Assembly (NCBI RefSeq): GCF_009755355.1
Contig: NZ_WQLB01000005.1
Location: forward strand, 62,001-126,000
DNA length: 64,000 nucleotides
Origin: Deinococcus arboris
GTDB lineage: Bacteria; Deinococcota; Deinococci; Deinococcales; Deinococcaceae
Reading direction: 5' to 3'
Shown here: positions 9,103 through 20,251 of the stretch, piece after piece
Layout: each line of letters begins with the position of its first letter
Numbering within the stretch: the first letter of the stretch is position 1
Translations under genes and position numbers: made by a program
The notes under the pieces: generated by a model
What the model was told of the DNA's origin: nothing
What the model saw: the letters and a program-made list of their open reading frames with translations, nothing else
Database searches by the model: none

Positions 9103-9693
9103 GTGAAGTTGACGGTTCTTTCCACCAGCCTGGACCCGGACAGCCGCAGCGCGTGGCTCTGCGACCTGGCTGCCGCGCAGTTGCGCCGCACCGGGCATGA
9201 GGTCACGCATCTGGACCTGCGCGCCCAGCCGCTCCCGCCCTTTGACAATGTGCAGGGGCCGGGCGGCTGCTACGACCACCCCCACGCCGCGCGGTATCAC
9301 CAGGCCATCCGCGGGGCCGACGGCGTGTTTCTGGGGGTGCCGGTCTACAACTGGGGGTTGGGGTCGGGGGTCAAGGCGCTGGTGGAACTGACGGGCAGCA
9401 GCGACGAGGCGCGCGGCCTGCACGGCGCCTGGTTTGACCGGCCCGTGACTTTTCTGGTGTCGGGCGGCCTGGACCACGGCTACCTCAGCCACGGCGCCTT
9501 TGCCTTTGGCCTGATGGTGGACTTCCGCTGCGTGGTCAACCCGGACTTCGTGTATGCCACGGGCGCGCACTGGACCGCGCCGGGGATACCCAACGAGTGG
9601 CTGGCCGCGCGGCTGGAACGCACAGTGGCGCGGGGCGTGGACCTGGCCGGGCGCCTGCGCGGCCGCCCCTACCGCAGCGTGTGGGAACTGTGA
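9103..9693 (+). CDS. NAD(P)H-dependent FMN reductase-like flavodoxin-fold protein
   Basis: A 196-residue flavodoxin-like protein of the NADPH-dependent FMN reductase/chromate reductase group. The first strand and phosphate-binding loop read [37 protein letters not shown] (about 70-95) is the second FMN-contact region, where related enzymes have PEYN; VSGG follows. It likely reduces FMN, quinones or other electron acceptors using NAD(P)H; the substrate is unknown. The stop is 2 nt before the RluA start, so the genes are co-transcribed. Confidence 0.85.
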   Translation: MKLTVLSTSLDPDSRSAWLCDLAAAQLRRTGHEVTHLDLRAQPLPPFDNVQGPGGCYDHPHAARYHQAIRGADGVFLGVPVYNWGLGSGVKALVELTGSSDEARGLHGAWFDRPVTFLVSGGLDHGYLSHGAFAFGLMVDFRCVVNPDFVYATGAHWTAPGIPNEWLAARLERTVARGVDLAGRLRGRPYRSVWEL

Positions 9694-9695
9694 CT

Positions 9696-10451
9696 ATGAA
9701 TGCCTCCCGCGCGCCGCTGCTGCCCCCCACCGAAAAGCCGCGTGTGGTGGTTGAGCACCCCGACTTTTATGTGGTGCAAAAACCCGCGCTGTGGCTGACC
9801 CATCCGGTGCGGGCGCGGGTTGACGTGCCGGATGTCTTGACCTATCTGCGCCGCACCACGGGCGAGCCTGACCTGGCCCCACCGCACCGGCTGGACCGCG
9901 AGACCAGCGGCGCGCAGGTGCTGTCCCGCGACCGCGAAGCCGCGCAGCGCTTTTTTACCCTGTTCAAGACGCATCTGGTGGGCAAAACGTACCTGGCCAT
10001 CGTGCATGGCGTGCCGGACTGGGAGCGCCGAACCCTGGACGCTCCCCTGGGCGACCTGGGACTGGGCGGCGCCAACCGGATTGCCATTCGGCAAGCGGTG
10101 GTGCCGGACGGCCGCCCGGCGGTCACGGACTTCCGGGTGGTCGAGCGGCGGGCCGGCCACGCGCTGATAGAAGCCTTTCCCCGCAGTGGACGCCTGCACC
10201 AGATTCGCGCGCACCTGGCGCACTTGGGCCTGCCGATGGTGGGGGACAAGATCTATGGCCGCGACCCCAGTGTCTTTCTGGAGTTCATGGAGGTGGGCCA
10301 GACCCCGGAACTCACGGCCCGTCTGGGATTGCCCCGGCAGGCGCTGCATGCCGTGCGCATCGCCTTTCCGTGGGGGGGCACGCAGTTCAGCGCGCAGGTG
10401 CCCCTGGCCAGCGACCTTCAGGCGTACTGGGACGCGCTGCCGCTGGAGTAA
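9696..10451 (+). CDS. RluA-family pseudouridine synthase
   Basis: 251 residues. The catalytic motif [10 protein letters not shown] (residues about 63-72) contains the aspartate that attacks uridine in all RluA enzymes, and [20 protein letters not shown] is the second conserved block. No S4 RNA-binding domain precedes it, so it resembles the short RluA/TruC type. Target RNA and position cannot be inferred. The ATG at 9696 lies 2 nt after the reductase stop; the ORF opening 99 nt earlier is inside that gene. Confidence 0.9.
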   Translation: MNASRAPLLPPTEKPRVVVEHPDFYVVQKPALWLTHPVRARVDVPDVLTYLRRTTGEPDLAPPHRLDRETSGAQVLSRDREAAQRFFTLFKTHLVGKTYLAIVHGVPDWERRTLDAPLGDLGLGGANRIAIRQAVVPDGRPAVTDFRVVERRAGHALIEAFPRSGRLHQIRAHLAHLGLPMVGDKIYGRDPSVFLEFMEVGQTPELTARLGLPRQALHAVRIAFPWGGTQFSAQVPLASDLQAYWDALPLE

Positions 10452-10823
10452 GGGCGCCGCCGAGGCTCAGGCGACTGCTGTCACGCCAGACTGCTGCTGT
10501 TCTGTAGCTTCGGCCTGTTGACACATCAGGGGAGAGTCGGTGAGCTGACGCCATGCCCGTCAGGTCCACGTTGTCTTCTGCCCGCCTGCTTACAGTGCTG
10601 GCTCAGCCTGTGACCCCTCTGTCTAGAGCCACTCAGCTTCAATCGTGGTTGCCGCAAGAGGGTCAGCAGCCGCATGAGGACCTGAGTGCGGCGATCAGCG
10701 CCAAAAAGTGTCCTCGACGTAACTTGGTTGGCGCCTGGTCTCTCCCCAATACGCTACGGAGACCTACGGCAGCGCCCACACCCCTCCAGGTCACCTGAGC
10801 TGCCCGCCACTTCAGCGGCCCCG
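10452..10823. other. Gene-poor gap
   Basis: About 370 bp with less codon bias than its neighbours. An open frame 10553-10798 has no recognisable motif and no ribosome-binding site. Nothing else seen before the promoter at 10824. Confidence 0.35.
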
Positions 10824-10829
10824 TATACT
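10824..10829 (+). promoter_or_regulatory. Leaderless -10 box (TATACT)
   Basis: TATACT, 8 nt, then ATG 10838. Confidence 0.45.
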
Positions 10830-10837
10830 CGCCGCAC

Positions 10838-12094
<1,257 letters not shown>

Positions 12095-12218
12095 GGCCGC
12101 AGGCGTCCTGGCGCACTCGACCGGGCGACCGCACCTTTCTTCAGGACATCTTGGGGCAGCGTTCAGACGGTGGGGCACCTTTCAATTTCGCTGCCCTGCC
12201 CCATGAGACGGTGACGCC

Positions 12219-12713
12219 ATGACCACCACAACCCGCGAAGAAGCCCTGAACAAAGTGGGCGAGCTGATTAAAGACGTGAAGTTTGCCATGCTGACCGTGA
12301 CGGACGAACACGGCCACCTGAAGGGCCACCCCATGACCACGCAGGACGTTGAATTTGACGGCGACATCTGGTTCCTGGGCGGCAAGGACACTGAGCAGGT
12401 ACGCAACATGGGCGCCCGGCCCCAGGTCAATGTCAGCTACTCGCGCCCCGACAAAGGCATCTACGTGAGCGTGCGCGGCGCCGCCAGCCTGGTCGAGAAC
12501 CGCGCCAAGCTAGAAGAGGTCTGGAGCGACTTCTACAAGGCGTATTTCCCCGAAGGCATTGATGACCCCAACATTCAGCTCATTCGTATTGAAGCCGATG
12601 GCGCCGAATACTGGGAAAGCGACGGCAAGGTGCGCAGCCTGATTGGGCTGGCCAAGGGCCTGCTGACCGGCAAGGAAGCCAAGCAGGGCGAGAACGAAAC
12701 CGTCAATCTGTAA
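12219..12713 (+). CDS. General-stress pyridoxamine-5'-phosphate-oxidase-like protein
   Basis: A 164-residue split-barrel flavin-binding protein. AMLTVTDEHGHLKGHPMTTQD, then IWFLGGKDTEQVRNM and VNVSYSRPDKGIYVSVRGAASLV, are the conserved blocks of the Pfam general-stress FMN-binding family (Xanthomonas/Bacillus type). The 22-residue C-terminal tail (LAKGLLTGKEAKQGENETVNL) carries the conserved G-x-x-x-x-x-N. Such proteins bind FMN or FAD and are induced by stress; a catalytic reaction is not established. A strong hairpin follows the stop. Confidence 0.88.
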   Translation: MTTTTREEALNKVGELIKDVKFAMLTVTDEHGHLKGHPMTTQDVEFDGDIWFLGGKDTEQVRNMGARPQVNVSYSRPDKGIYVSVRGAASLVENRAKLEEVWSDFYKAYFPEGIDDPNIQLIRIEADGAEYWESDGKVRSLIGLAKGLLTGKEAKQGENETVNL

Positions 12714-12722
12714 ACACAAGAG

Positions 12723-12758
12723 GCACCGCCCCCGACACTCTGGCGTCGGGGGCGGTGC
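12723..12758. terminator. Strong hairpin between stress gene and ompH genes
   Basis: GCACCGCCCCCGAC (12723-12736) pairs perfectly with its complement at 12745-12758: a 14-bp stem with an 8-nt loop. It lies between convergent genes. No T run follows on either strand, so it is terminator-like rather than a classic terminator. Confidence 0.55.
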
Positions 12759-12800
12759 TGTTGAGCGGTCAGCAGTAGGCTCAAGCCCGCTACTCCCGTC

Positions 12801-13274
12801 TTACTTCAGGCTCTTGATCACAGCCTGAGTGAGGTTCGTTGCGCTTTCGTTGGCGTACACCACCAGGCTGGTCTGGGCAGCTACCTGCTCATCCAGCACC
12901 ACGCTGTAGCCGTTGGCCTTGGCGACCTTGGCCACCGCCGCATTCAGCTTGGTGGCCAGCGGCGCAAATGTGGTGTCAATACGCTTGGCGTAGTCGGCGC
13001 GGGCCGCGCTGTAGGCCTGCTGCGCTTTGGTCAGTGCCGCGCGGTCAGCAGCGCTGCGGGTGGCACCAGCCTTGGCATTCAGCTCGCTCAGCGCTTTTTC
13101 TTTGGCAGCCAGGTCGGCGGCGACCTTGCTGTTCAGGTCCAGGTACGCTTTGCTTTCGGGCAGGGCTTTGACGGCCTGCTGCACATTCACGATGCCCAGG
13201 CGGGATTTGGTCTGTTGGGCGTGCGGCACGGTGGCCAGCAGGGCCAGAGGCAGAAGAAACAGAAATCGGGTCAT
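12801..13274 (-). CDS. OmpH/Skp-family periplasmic protein (copy 1)
   Basis: 157 residues. A signal peptide ([18 protein letters not shown]) is followed by the Skp pattern [20 protein letters not shown], a central alpha-helical coiled-coil rich in Ala/Lys, and a C-terminal strand region ([33 protein letters not shown]). Skp-type chaperones bind unfolded outer-membrane proteins in the periplasm. AGGAGG lies about 6 nt before ATG 13274; an upstream ATG at 13322 would precede the signal peptide and is rejected. It follows a paralogue by 76 bp, so both are probably one transcript. Confidence 0.9.
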   Translation of the reverse strand: MTRFLFLLPLALLATVPHAQQTKSRLGIVNVQQAVKALPESKAYLDLNSKVAADLAAKEKALSELNAKAGATRSAADRAALTKAQQAYSAARADYAKRIDTTFAPLATKLNAAVAKVAKANGYSVVLDEQVAAQTSLVVYANESATNLTQAVIKSLK

Positions 13275-13350
13275 GCGGCGGGCCTCCTGTAGGTGGGGCA
13301 ACAACAAGGCCCCGCGCACCACCAGGCGGGGCAGGCGGGGCCAGCTCGGG

Positions 13351-13839
13351 TTACTTGACGGCCTTGGCCACGGCGTCGGTAATCTCGGCAGTGGCGTCGG
13401 CGTAGATCACCAAGCCGCTCTTGGACGCGACGTCGCGGTCCATGATGATGCCGTACCCGTTGCTCTTGGCCACGGCACTAATTGCCGTGTCCACGGCTTT
13501 TTCGACAACCGCGATCTTGGGCTGCATCTGCTTGTCGTAGGCGTCGGCCTTAGACTGAATCGTCTTCACCAGCGTTTCGCGCGTCTGCTTGTCGGCAGCG
13601 GTGGCCGCCGTGCCCTTGGCGTCAATGGCCTTGATCTGCTTGTCAATGGCGCCCAGTTCAGCGTCGGCCTTCTTCTGAATCTCCTGAATTTCCTTGTCGG
13701 CGGGGTGGGCGGCCAGCAGTTTGGCCACGTCGACAAAACCAACTTTCTGAGGCGTCGTCTGGGCGTGGGGTGCCACCGTGCCCAGGCCGAACGCAGCCGC
13801 AAGGGCCAGGGGAGCAGCAATTTTGGCGCTAATCTTCAT
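13351..13839 (-). CDS. OmpH/Skp-family periplasmic protein (copy 2)
   Basis: 162 residues: signal peptide ([26 protein letters not shown]), [14 protein letters not shown], a Lys/Asp/Ala-rich coiled coil, and the C-terminal [36 protein letters not shown]. It is clearly paralogous to the next gene downstream, with the same GY-x-x-x-x-D-x-x-V core, so the pair arose by tandem duplication. ATG 13839 has a TACGTT box 7 nt upstream (leaderless); a start at 13860 would add seven residues. Confidence 0.9.
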   Translation of the reverse strand: MKISAKIAAPLALAAAFGLGTVAPHAQTTPQKVGFVDVAKLLAAHPADKEIQEIQKKADAELGAIDKQIKAIDAKGTAATAADKQTRETLVKTIQSKADAYDKQMQPKIAVVEKAVDTAISAVAKSNGYGIIMDRDVASKSGLVIYADATAEITDAVAKAVK

Positions 13840-13946
13840 GGTCGGCAACGTAGCACGCATGTTTCTGAGCCGAATGAAGGTCCTCAGAGCCGCTTCACAT
13901 GTGGGATCAGGCGGCGGTCAGGGCAACTGGCCCGCACCTGAGCCTC

Positions 13947-13952
13947 TAGACT
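13947..13952 (+). promoter_or_regulatory. Leaderless -10 box (TAGACT)
   Basis: TAGACT, 7 nt, then ATG 13960. The OmpH promoter (TACGTT, 13847-13852 on the minus strand) diverges from it about 100 bp away. Confidence 0.55.
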
Positions 13953-13959
13953 GGGGGTC

Positions 13960-14583
<624 letters not shown>

Positions 14584-14685
14584 TCACAGAACCCAGATCA
14601 AGTGAGCAGGCAGCGGCGTCCACGAAACAGAGGGACGCCTCTGCGGCTCATGGGCCATGAACCAGGCCGCTTGAACACCTACGGC

Positions 14686-14720
14686 AAAAGGCCCGGCCGC
14701 CACATCCGACCGGGCCTTTT
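14686..14720. terminator. Bidirectional terminator between CBS gene and lysX
   Basis: AAAAGGCCCGG (14686-14696) pairs perfectly with CCGGGCCTTTT (14710-14720). The A and T runs flanking the stem give a terminator on both strands, serving the two convergent genes. Confidence 0.85.
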
Positions 14721-14731
14721 CCCTCTTTTCT

Positions 14732-15595
14732 TTACAGCAGGGACAGTGCGTACTCGCCCATCAGGCGCGGAATATTGACGCCCGTGGTCGCCACCGAATT
14801 CTTGAATTCCATCGTGTGGTTGATCTCGATAATTTTCAGGCCGCCCCACTCGTTCTGGGCCTGCGGGTCTTCAACGAGGTCAATGGCGACAATCTGGCCG
14901 TGAACGGCGGCGGCGGCGCGCACCGCCAGGTCGGCCAGTTCAGGCGTGACCGGGCAGTTGCTGGCCTTGGCCCCCCGCGCCGTGTTGGTAATCCAGTGCT
15001 CGCTGGTGCGGTAGATGGCGCCGATACACTGGCCGCCCACCACAAAAGCGCGGATGTCGCGCCCCGGCTTGTTCACCAGTTCTTGCACATAGAAGATGCC
15101 GTGCTGGGGGCCGCCCAGCACTTCCTTATGTTCGATGACGGCCTCGGCGGCGGCGCGGTCATTCAGGCGGCTGACCATACGGCCCCAGGAGCCCACCGTG
15201 GGTTTGAGCACCACCGGGTAACCCAGGTCTTCGATCAGGGCCAGGGCCGTTTCGCCGTCAAAAGCCACGCCGGTGCGCGGGGTCGGGAGCCCGGCGGCAT
15301 GCAGCGCGGCGTTGGTGGCCAGTTTATCGCCGCACAGTTCGATGACGTGCGCCGGGTTGATCACCTGGACCCCAAAGCCTTCCAGGGCGCGGGTCACGCC
15401 GTGACCCCGGCTCTGGCTGACGCAGCGTTCGATGGCCACGCGCCAGGGCACGGCCGCGCGGCCCTGGTCATCGAAGGTCACCTTCAGGTGCGGGGTATAC
15501 ACCTTGTCGTAGGGCGTGCCCAGCGCGTCCAGGGCCTCAAAGAGCATCTTTTCATCCGGACGAATCCGGTCATACAGCACGGCAAGATCAGCCAT
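14732..15595 (-). CDS. lysX: LysX: LysW-alpha-aminoadipate ligase
   Basis: 287 residues, an ATP-grasp enzyme of the RimK/LysX family. It joins alpha-aminoadipate through its amino group to the C-terminal glutamate of the carrier LysW, the protecting step of lysine synthesis. Seen here: N-terminal [18 protein letters not shown] (typical LysX start), [17 protein letters not shown] (ATP-grasp lysine and glycine loop), [20 protein letters not shown], and the metal-binding [20 protein letters not shown]. The TTG at 15616 would add seven residues; ATG 15595 is preferred. lysW lies 81 bp upstream, and the gene ends at a terminator. Confidence 0.95.
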   Translation of the reverse strand: MADLAVLYDRIRPDEKMLFEALDALGTPYDKVYTPHLKVTFDDQGRAAVPWRVAIERCVSQSRGHGVTRALEGFGVQVINPAHVIELCGDKLATNAALHAAGLPTPRTGVAFDGETALALIEDLGYPVVLKPTVGSWGRMVSRLNDRAAAEAVIEHKEVLGGPQHGIFYVQELVNKPGRDIRAFVVGGQCIGAIYRTSEHWITNTARGAKASNCPVTPELADLAVRAAAAVHGQIVAIDLVEDPQAQNEWGGLKIIEINHTMEFKNSVATTGVNIPRLMGEYALSLL

Positions 15596-15676
15596 AGCGC
15601 TGTCCAGGGCAGGCAAAGCGGCGGGCGGTCAGGTGCAGGCGCCAGCGGGGCCCCACCCGACCGCCCTGAGGCCGCC

Positions 15677-15850
15677 TTACTCGCCCCAGTCCTCCGCTTC
15701 CTGCGGAGCCGCTTCCAGGCGGGGGGGGTCTACCGAGACCACCTCGTACTCCACGCCAGTTTCGTCATCAATCACAAGCTCGCCCAGCTCGGGGCTGGTC
15801 AGTTCGATGGTGGCACCCGTATCAGGATTTTCAAATTGAATGATAGTCAT
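15677..15850 (-). CDS. lysW: LysW carrier protein lacking the zinc cysteines
   Basis: A 57-residue acidic protein ending EAEDWGE, the C-terminal tail to which LysX attaches aminoadipate. The core TSPELGELVI..EYEVVSVDPPRLE matches LysW throughout. In Thermus LysW a zinc knuckle is formed by CPxCG and CxxCG; here the aligned positions read NPDTG and DDETG, so all four cysteines are replaced (Asn, Thr, Asp, Thr) and the protein has no cysteine at all. The fold must be stable without zinc. GAGGAG 6 nt before ATG 15850 fixes the start. Confidence 0.92.
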   Translation of the reverse strand: MTIIQFENPDTGATIELTSPELGELVIDDETGVEYEVVSVDPPRLEAAPQEAEDWGE

Positions 15851-15862
15851 CTTTATCTCCTC

Positions 15863-15873
15863 GCGTTTGATAG
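15863..15873. promoter_or_regulatory. Motif shared with lysZ and lysT upstream regions
   Basis: On the lysW strand the sequence is CTATCAAACGC, 12 bp before the ATG; the identical 11-mer lies 44 bp before lysZ (61631-61641), and TTATCAAACG lies 62 bp before lysT. Here it also forms an interrupted palindrome, CGTTTAACC-TATCAAACG. Possible operator or leader element; inferred only. Confidence 0.35.
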
Positions 15874-15917
15874 GTTAAACGATCTTCTACTTGGCAAACG
15901 ATGCTGACTAGACAACC

Positions 15918-16262
15918 TTAACGGGTCTCGACTTCATCGTCGGCCAGTTCCAGCTCGAATTTGGCCTTGCAGTGGGGGCAGGTCATCAGGCTGACCTCCA
16001 CGCCGTCCTGGGCGCGGGTGGTCGGGGCCGCCGCCAGCATCTCGGTCGTGACCTCAAATTCCTCGTCGCAGTGGGGGCAGGTGGTCATGGCCCCCAGCAG
16101 TTCCAGCTCGAAATCCTCGCCGCCGCCGTTGCGCGTGACTTCCATCTCGCTGTGACAGGCCGCGCAGACAATTACGTCTCCCACTGCCAGTTCGGCTCGG
16201 TCAGCGTCGGTGAGTTCCAGCACTTCCGCGCACACGGGGCAATCTACTTCCAGGGTCGCCAT
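15918..16262 (-). CDS. Double zinc-ribbon protein, LysW-like N-terminal half
   Basis: 114 residues with four CxxC pairs: CPVC (8-11), CAAC, CPHC and CPHC. The first 43 residues (VDCPVCAEVLELTDADRAELAVGDVIVCAACHSEMEV) have the spacing and strand pattern of LysW, but there is no EDWGE tail. The second half repeats a ribbon (TTCPHCDEEFEV..LMTCPHCKAKFEL). The protein therefore probably binds two zinc ions. It sits directly before lysW in the lysine cluster and has its own leaderless promoter (TACACT, 6 nt, ATG). Its role is unknown; involvement in lysine synthesis is inferred from position alone. Confidence 0.85.
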   Translation of the reverse strand: MATLEVDCPVCAEVLELTDADRAELAVGDVIVCAACHSEMEVTRNGGGEDFELELLGAMTTCPHCDEEFEVTTEMLAAAPTTRAQDGVEVSLMTCPHCKAKFELELADDEVETR

Positions 16263-16268
16263 GACCCC

Positions 16269-16274
16269 AGTGTA
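16269..16274 (-). promoter_or_regulatory. Leaderless -10 box (TACACT) of zinc-ribbon gene
   Basis: On the minus strand TACACT, 6 nt, ATG 16262. It could drive zinc-ribbon, lysW and lysX separately from lysT-ridA-lysU. Confidence 0.5.
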
Positions 16275-16296
16275 AGGAGCGTGGCAACTCTGAGGG

Positions 16297-16791
<495 letters not shown>

Positions 16792-16792
16792 G

Positions 16793-17209
16793 TCAGGGCG
16801 TCCTTTGGGGCATAGGGGCCACGGCGATGGCCTCGATTTCGACCAGCAGGTCGGGGCGAAAGAAGGCGCTCACCTGCACCAGCGTGCTGGCGGGCGGCTG
16901 GGCCGTGGTCACGAACTCGTCGCGCACCCGGCGCAGCGTGCCCACCTGCGAGATGTCCAGCACGTACAGGCCCAGCTTGACCACATGGCCAAAGGTCAGG
17001 TCAGCGGCAGCCAGGGCGTGGCCGATATTCTGAAAACACTGCCGCGCCTGGGCTTCAAAGTCGCGGTCACCCACCAGAGCGCCCGCCACGTCCAGCGCCA
17101 CTTGCCCGGAGATGTACAGGGTTTGGCCGCCGCTCACCTCGACCGCCGGGGTGTAGCCCATAGCCGGGGCCAGGCCCGACGGCTGAAGGAACCTCACACC
17201 GCCGCTCAT
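16793..17209 (-). CDS. ridA: RidA/YjgF-family protein
   Basis: 138 residues of the trimeric Rid fold: PAVEVSGGQTLYISGQVALDVAG, then FQNIGHALAAADLTFGHVVKLGLYVLDI, and a C-terminal RPDLLVEIEAIAVAP. RidA enzymes hydrolyse reactive enamines and imines made by PLP enzymes to the keto acid and ammonia. The conserved catalytic arginine of true RidA lies in the RVxxG/C-P-L-A..R region; here RPDLLVEIEA fits. The ATG overlaps the lysT stop by 4 nt (ATGA) and its stop nearly touches lysU, so it is translated between the two homoaconitase subunits. Confidence 0.9.
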   Translation of the reverse strand: MSGGVRFLQPSGLAPAMGYTPAVEVSGGQTLYISGQVALDVAGALVGDRDFEAQARQCFQNIGHALAAADLTFGHVVKLGLYVLDISQVGTLRRVRDEFVTTAQPPASTLVQVSAFFRPDLLVEIEAIAVAPMPQRTP

Positions 17210-18474
17210 GCCACGTCCCTCTGCACGTCCTGTGGCAAGCCGATGTGGCCCAGCACCGCCGTGGCCGCCGCCACCGCCGGGCTGGCCAGGTAAATCTGCG
17301 CGTCTTTGTCGCCCATGCGGCCAATAAAGTTGCGGTTGCTGGTGCTGACACAGACCTCGCCGGGGGCCAACACCCCCTGGTGGCGGCCCATACACGGCCC
17401 GCAGCCCGGCGTACCCAGCACCGCCCCGGCCCGCTGCAGGGTCAGGAGGGTGCCGTCGGCCATCGCCTGCTCCATGACCTCGCTGCTGGCGGGAATCACC
17501 AGCAGGCGTGTGCCGGCGGCCACCCGCTGCCCGCGCAGCACCTCGGCGGCGGCGTGCAGGTCCTCAATGCGGCCGTTGGTGCAGGTCCCGATAAACACCT
17601 GATCCACCCGCAAGCCCCGCAGCGCCGCCACGTCATGCACGTTGTCCACCTCGCTGGGGGCCGACATGCGCGGATTCAGCGCTGAGAGATCCAGCGTCAG
17701 TTCCCGGACATAGGTCGCGCCCTCATCCGGGTACACCCACCCAGGCACCTCGTAGCCGTAGCCGGTCAGGATTTCACCGCCCGGCACCACCAGGCCGACT
17801 TTGGCGCCCGCTTCGACGCACAGGTTGGCCAGGGTCATGCGCTCCCCGCGTGTAAAGCGGTCTCCGGCGTGCATCTCGATGCTCTGGTAGGTGGCGCCGT
17901 CGGCCCCCAGCTCCCGGATCATCTCCAGGGCGGCGTCCTTGGCCCCCACCCCAGGGCGCAGGTCGCCAGTGAACGTCACCTTGACGCTCTCAGGCACCTT
18001 CAGCCAGGTTTTGCCGCTGGCCGCCGCCAGGGCGATGTCGGTGGCGCCCATGCCGCTGCCAAAGGCAGCCACCGCGCCGTAGGTCGTCGAGTGGCTGTCG
18101 GAGCCCAGCACAATCCAGCCGGGCCGGGCCAGCCCCTCTTCCATCAGCACCTGATGACAGATGCCGCGCCCCACATCAAACAGGCGCACGCCGGTGCGGG
18201 CCGCGTACTCGCGGGCCTCTTTTTGCGCCTGCGCCACGCTGACCGTGCTGGCCGGCGCCACATGGTCAATCACGATGGACACGCGCTCAGGATATTTGGG
18301 GAGGGCCGCCAGGTCGCGCTCCATGCGCTCAATAAAGCTCTGGGCGATAGAGTCCACGACCATCACCTGGTCCACCTCGACCACGGCGAGGTCGCCGGCA
18401 TACACCCGCTGCGCGCCGCGCTGGGACAGAATCTTTTCCGCCATCGTCTGTGGGCGGAGTTCGGGAACAGTCAT
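17206..18474 (-). CDS. lysT: Homoaconitase large subunit (LysT/LeuC family)
   Basis: 422 residues, the usual length of the archaeal/Thermus LeuC2-HacA type. 4Fe-4S ligands are seen as the cysteines in IGTCTNGR and TPGCGPCMG. Other landmarks are MTVPELRPQTMAEKILSQRG at the start, VIDHVAPAS, GRGICHQVL, and LGSDSHSTTYGAVAAFGSGMGATD. It catalyses dehydration and hydration between homocitrate and homoisocitrate with LysU. Being part of a lysW/lysX cluster supports LysT rather than LeuC, though dual use in leucine synthesis is possible. Confidence 0.92.
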   Translation of the reverse strand: MTVPELRPQTMAEKILSQRGAQRVYAGDLAVVEVDQVMVVDSIAQSFIERMERDLAALPKYPERVSIVIDHVAPASTVSVAQAQKEAREYAARTGVRLFDVGRGICHQVLMEEGLARPGWIVLGSDSHSTTYGAVAAFGSGMGATDIALAAASGKTWLKVPESVKVTFTGDLRPGVGAKDAALEMIRELGADGATYQSIEMHAGDRFTRGERMTLANLCVEAGAKVGLVVPGGEILTGYGYEVPGWVYPDEGATYVRELTLDLSALNPRMSAPSEVDNVHDVAALRGLRVDQVFIGTCTNGRIEDLHAAAEVLRGQRVAAGTRLLVIPASSEVMEQAMADGTLLTLQRAGAVLGTPGCGPCMGRHQGVLAPGEVCVSTSNRNFIGRMGDKDAQIYLASPAVAAATAVLGHIGLPQDVQRDVA

Positions 18475-18536
18475 GACCCCATCATGCCGCTTTTGACCTT
18501 CGGCAGCGTGAGTTTGACTTGAAAACTGCGGCTTTT

Positions 18537-18547
18537 CTTATCAAACG
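18537..18547. promoter_or_regulatory. TTATCAAACG motif upstream of lysT
   Basis: The plus-strand sequence CTTATCAAACG lies 62 bp before the lysT start and shares the core TATCAAACG with the lysW and lysZ upstream regions, in the opposite orientation relative to the gene. The surrounding gap (18475-18762) shows no other clear signal. Confidence 0.3.
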
Positions 18548-18762
18548 GAATGATGTGCCAGTCCATGATGGGCTTTAACCCGCACCACAAGCCCAGTGAC
18601 CGGCTTTTTTGGACCCGGGTCAAGATATACATTCTGCACTCTGTCACAGTTCAGGCTGTACCAAAAATTCAGTTTGCCGCCGCGCGGCGCGCTTCTCAGG
18701 CCCACGCCTGCCTTGACGTGGGCGGGGCGCAGTCTGGCCGTTGGGGTGGCCCCAGGAGCCCT

Positions 18763-20136
18763 ATGACTGTTCGCCGCTCTGCCCTGCCTGCTGCCCTGAC
18801 CCTGTCTGTCCTGCTCGCCGCGTGTACGGCCCCCACGCAGCCCCCAGCGCCCGACGCGATGCTGGCCCCTGCAGCCACCCGCACCCCCACGCCCCCAGAA
18901 CCGACCGCCGCACCCACGCCCACGACCGACCTCAGCAAGACCTATCCGGGGGGCCAGCCCATGACCGCGCAGGCGCTGGACAAGAGCGTGCCCCTGATTC
19001 TGGTGCATGGCCTGGGCGGTTTTGGGCGGGATGAGGCGCTGGGCCTGCGCTACTGGGGGGGCCTGCTGGACGTGGAACAGGACCTACGTGCCCAGGGCTA
19101 CCGGGTCTTTACGGCCAGCATGGGGCCTGTCAGCAGCAACTGGGACCGCGCCGCCGAACTGTACGCGCAGATCAAGGGCGGCTGCGTGGATTACGGCGCC
19201 GCCCACGCCGCGCAGCATGGGCACGCCCGCACCGACCCCGCCAAGTGCTACGCCGGCTTCTATCCGGCCTGGGACGCCGCGCATCCGGTGAATCTCCTGG
19301 GGCACTCGATGGGCGGGCAGACGGCCCGCACGCTGGTCAAACTGCTGGACGACGGTCACAGTGCCAATGGGGCCAACGCCAGCGGCAGCCTGTACTCCGG
19401 AGGCCGTGCCGGCTGGGTGCGCAGCGTTATGACGGTCAGCAGCCCCAACAGCGGCAGCCCCGCCGCCGACACGCTGCAGGGCGCCATTCCCATGTTCAAG
19501 AACCTGATTCTGGCCTTTGCCGCCAGCGTGGGCGCCGCCGACCCCGAGAACTTCGTCTACAACTTTGACCTGGGTCACTGGGGCCTGACCCGCGCGCCAG
19601 GCGAGCGCTTCAGCGCCTACCAGAACCGCGTATTTGCTTCCAGAATCTGGACCAGCACCGACCAGGCCGCTTACGACCTGAGCCCCGACGGCGCGGCGGC
19701 GCTCAACCGCTGGGTCGGGCGTAGCCGCACCACCCGGTACTTCTCGTGGGAAACCAACGCCACCACGCCGGGCCTGCTGAGCGGCTGGCACTACCCTACC
19801 CTCACCATGAATCCTGTGATGTCGGTGGTGGCCTTTCCTTACGCGCCGCCCCTGAGCCCCGGTCTGGGCAACATCGGCGGGCGCAGTCCAGCGGGGGCCG
19901 TGACCTACGACCGCAGCTGGTGGCCCAACGACGGCCTGGTGCCCAACAAATCCATGAACGCGCCCCTGAATGAGACCAGCGCAGCATACAGCAGCGGTGT
20001 GACTGCGCCGGGCAGCTGGTCACGGCTGGGCCGGGTAAGCGGCTACGACCACATTGACATCACGGGGAACCTGTCCTTCCGCGACGTGAAAGCGTTTTAC
20101 CGCAATCAGGCGGCGTTCCTGGCCGGCCAGAACTGA
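18763..20136 (+). CDS. Secreted lipoprotein lipase (Staphylococcus/Geobacillus-type)
   Basis: 457 residues. A lipoprotein signal peptide ends in LLAAC (Cys21), followed by a Pro/Thr linker to residue 60. The alpha/beta-hydrolase domain has VHGLGGFGRDEALGLRYWGG (oxyanion region), nucleophile GHSMGG (Ser182), the acid in PNDGLVPNKS and the histidine in YDHIDITG. These blocks match family I.5 lipases of Geobacillus and the staphylococcal lipases, extracellular triacylglycerol hydrolases with a zinc site. AGGAG just upstream supports ATG 18763; the frame opening at 18550 adds no sensible sequence. Confidence 0.9.
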   Translation: MTVRRSALPAALTLSVLLAACTAPTQPPAPDAMLAPAATRTPTPPEPTAAPTPTTDLSKTYPGGQPMTAQALDKSVPLILVHGLGGFGRDEALGLRYWGGLLDVEQDLRAQGYRVFTASMGPVSSNWDRAAELYAQIKGGCVDYGAAHAAQHGHARTDPAKCYAGFYPAWDAAHPVNLLGHSMGGQTARTLVKLLDDGHSANGANASGSLYSGGRAGWVRSVMTVSSPNSGSPAADTLQGAIPMFKNLILAFAASVGAADPENFVYNFDLGHWGLTRAPGERFSAYQNRVFASRIWTSTDQAAYDLSPDGAAALNRWVGRSRTTRYFSWETNATTPGLLSGWHYPTLTMNPVMSVVAFPYAPPLSPGLGNIGGRSPAGAVTYDRSWWPNDGLVPNKSMNAPLNETSAAYSSGVTAPGSWSRLGRVSGYDHIDITGNLSFRDVKAFYRNQAAFLAGQN

Positions 20137-20213
20137 GAGAAAAGGGGTAGAGGGGTGAGGGGGCAGGCCTGAGCCCAGCACCACTGGCTGGGGAGAACGA
20201 GGCCCCGCGGCAA

Positions 20214-20251
20214 GGCGGCGGCCTCCTGTTCATTGGAGGACAGCCGCCGCC
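20214..20251. terminator. Hairpin after lipase gene
   Basis: GGCGGCGG (20214-20221) pairs with CCGCCGCC (20244-20251), and CCTCC with GGAGG inside it. No T run follows. The remainder of 20137-20413 holds nothing I recognise. Confidence 0.45.

Noticed and set aside
17206..18474. LeuC (isopropylmalate isomerase) as the primary call
   Set aside because: The family does not separate the two, but the surrounding lysW, lysX and lysU genes make homoaconitase more likely.
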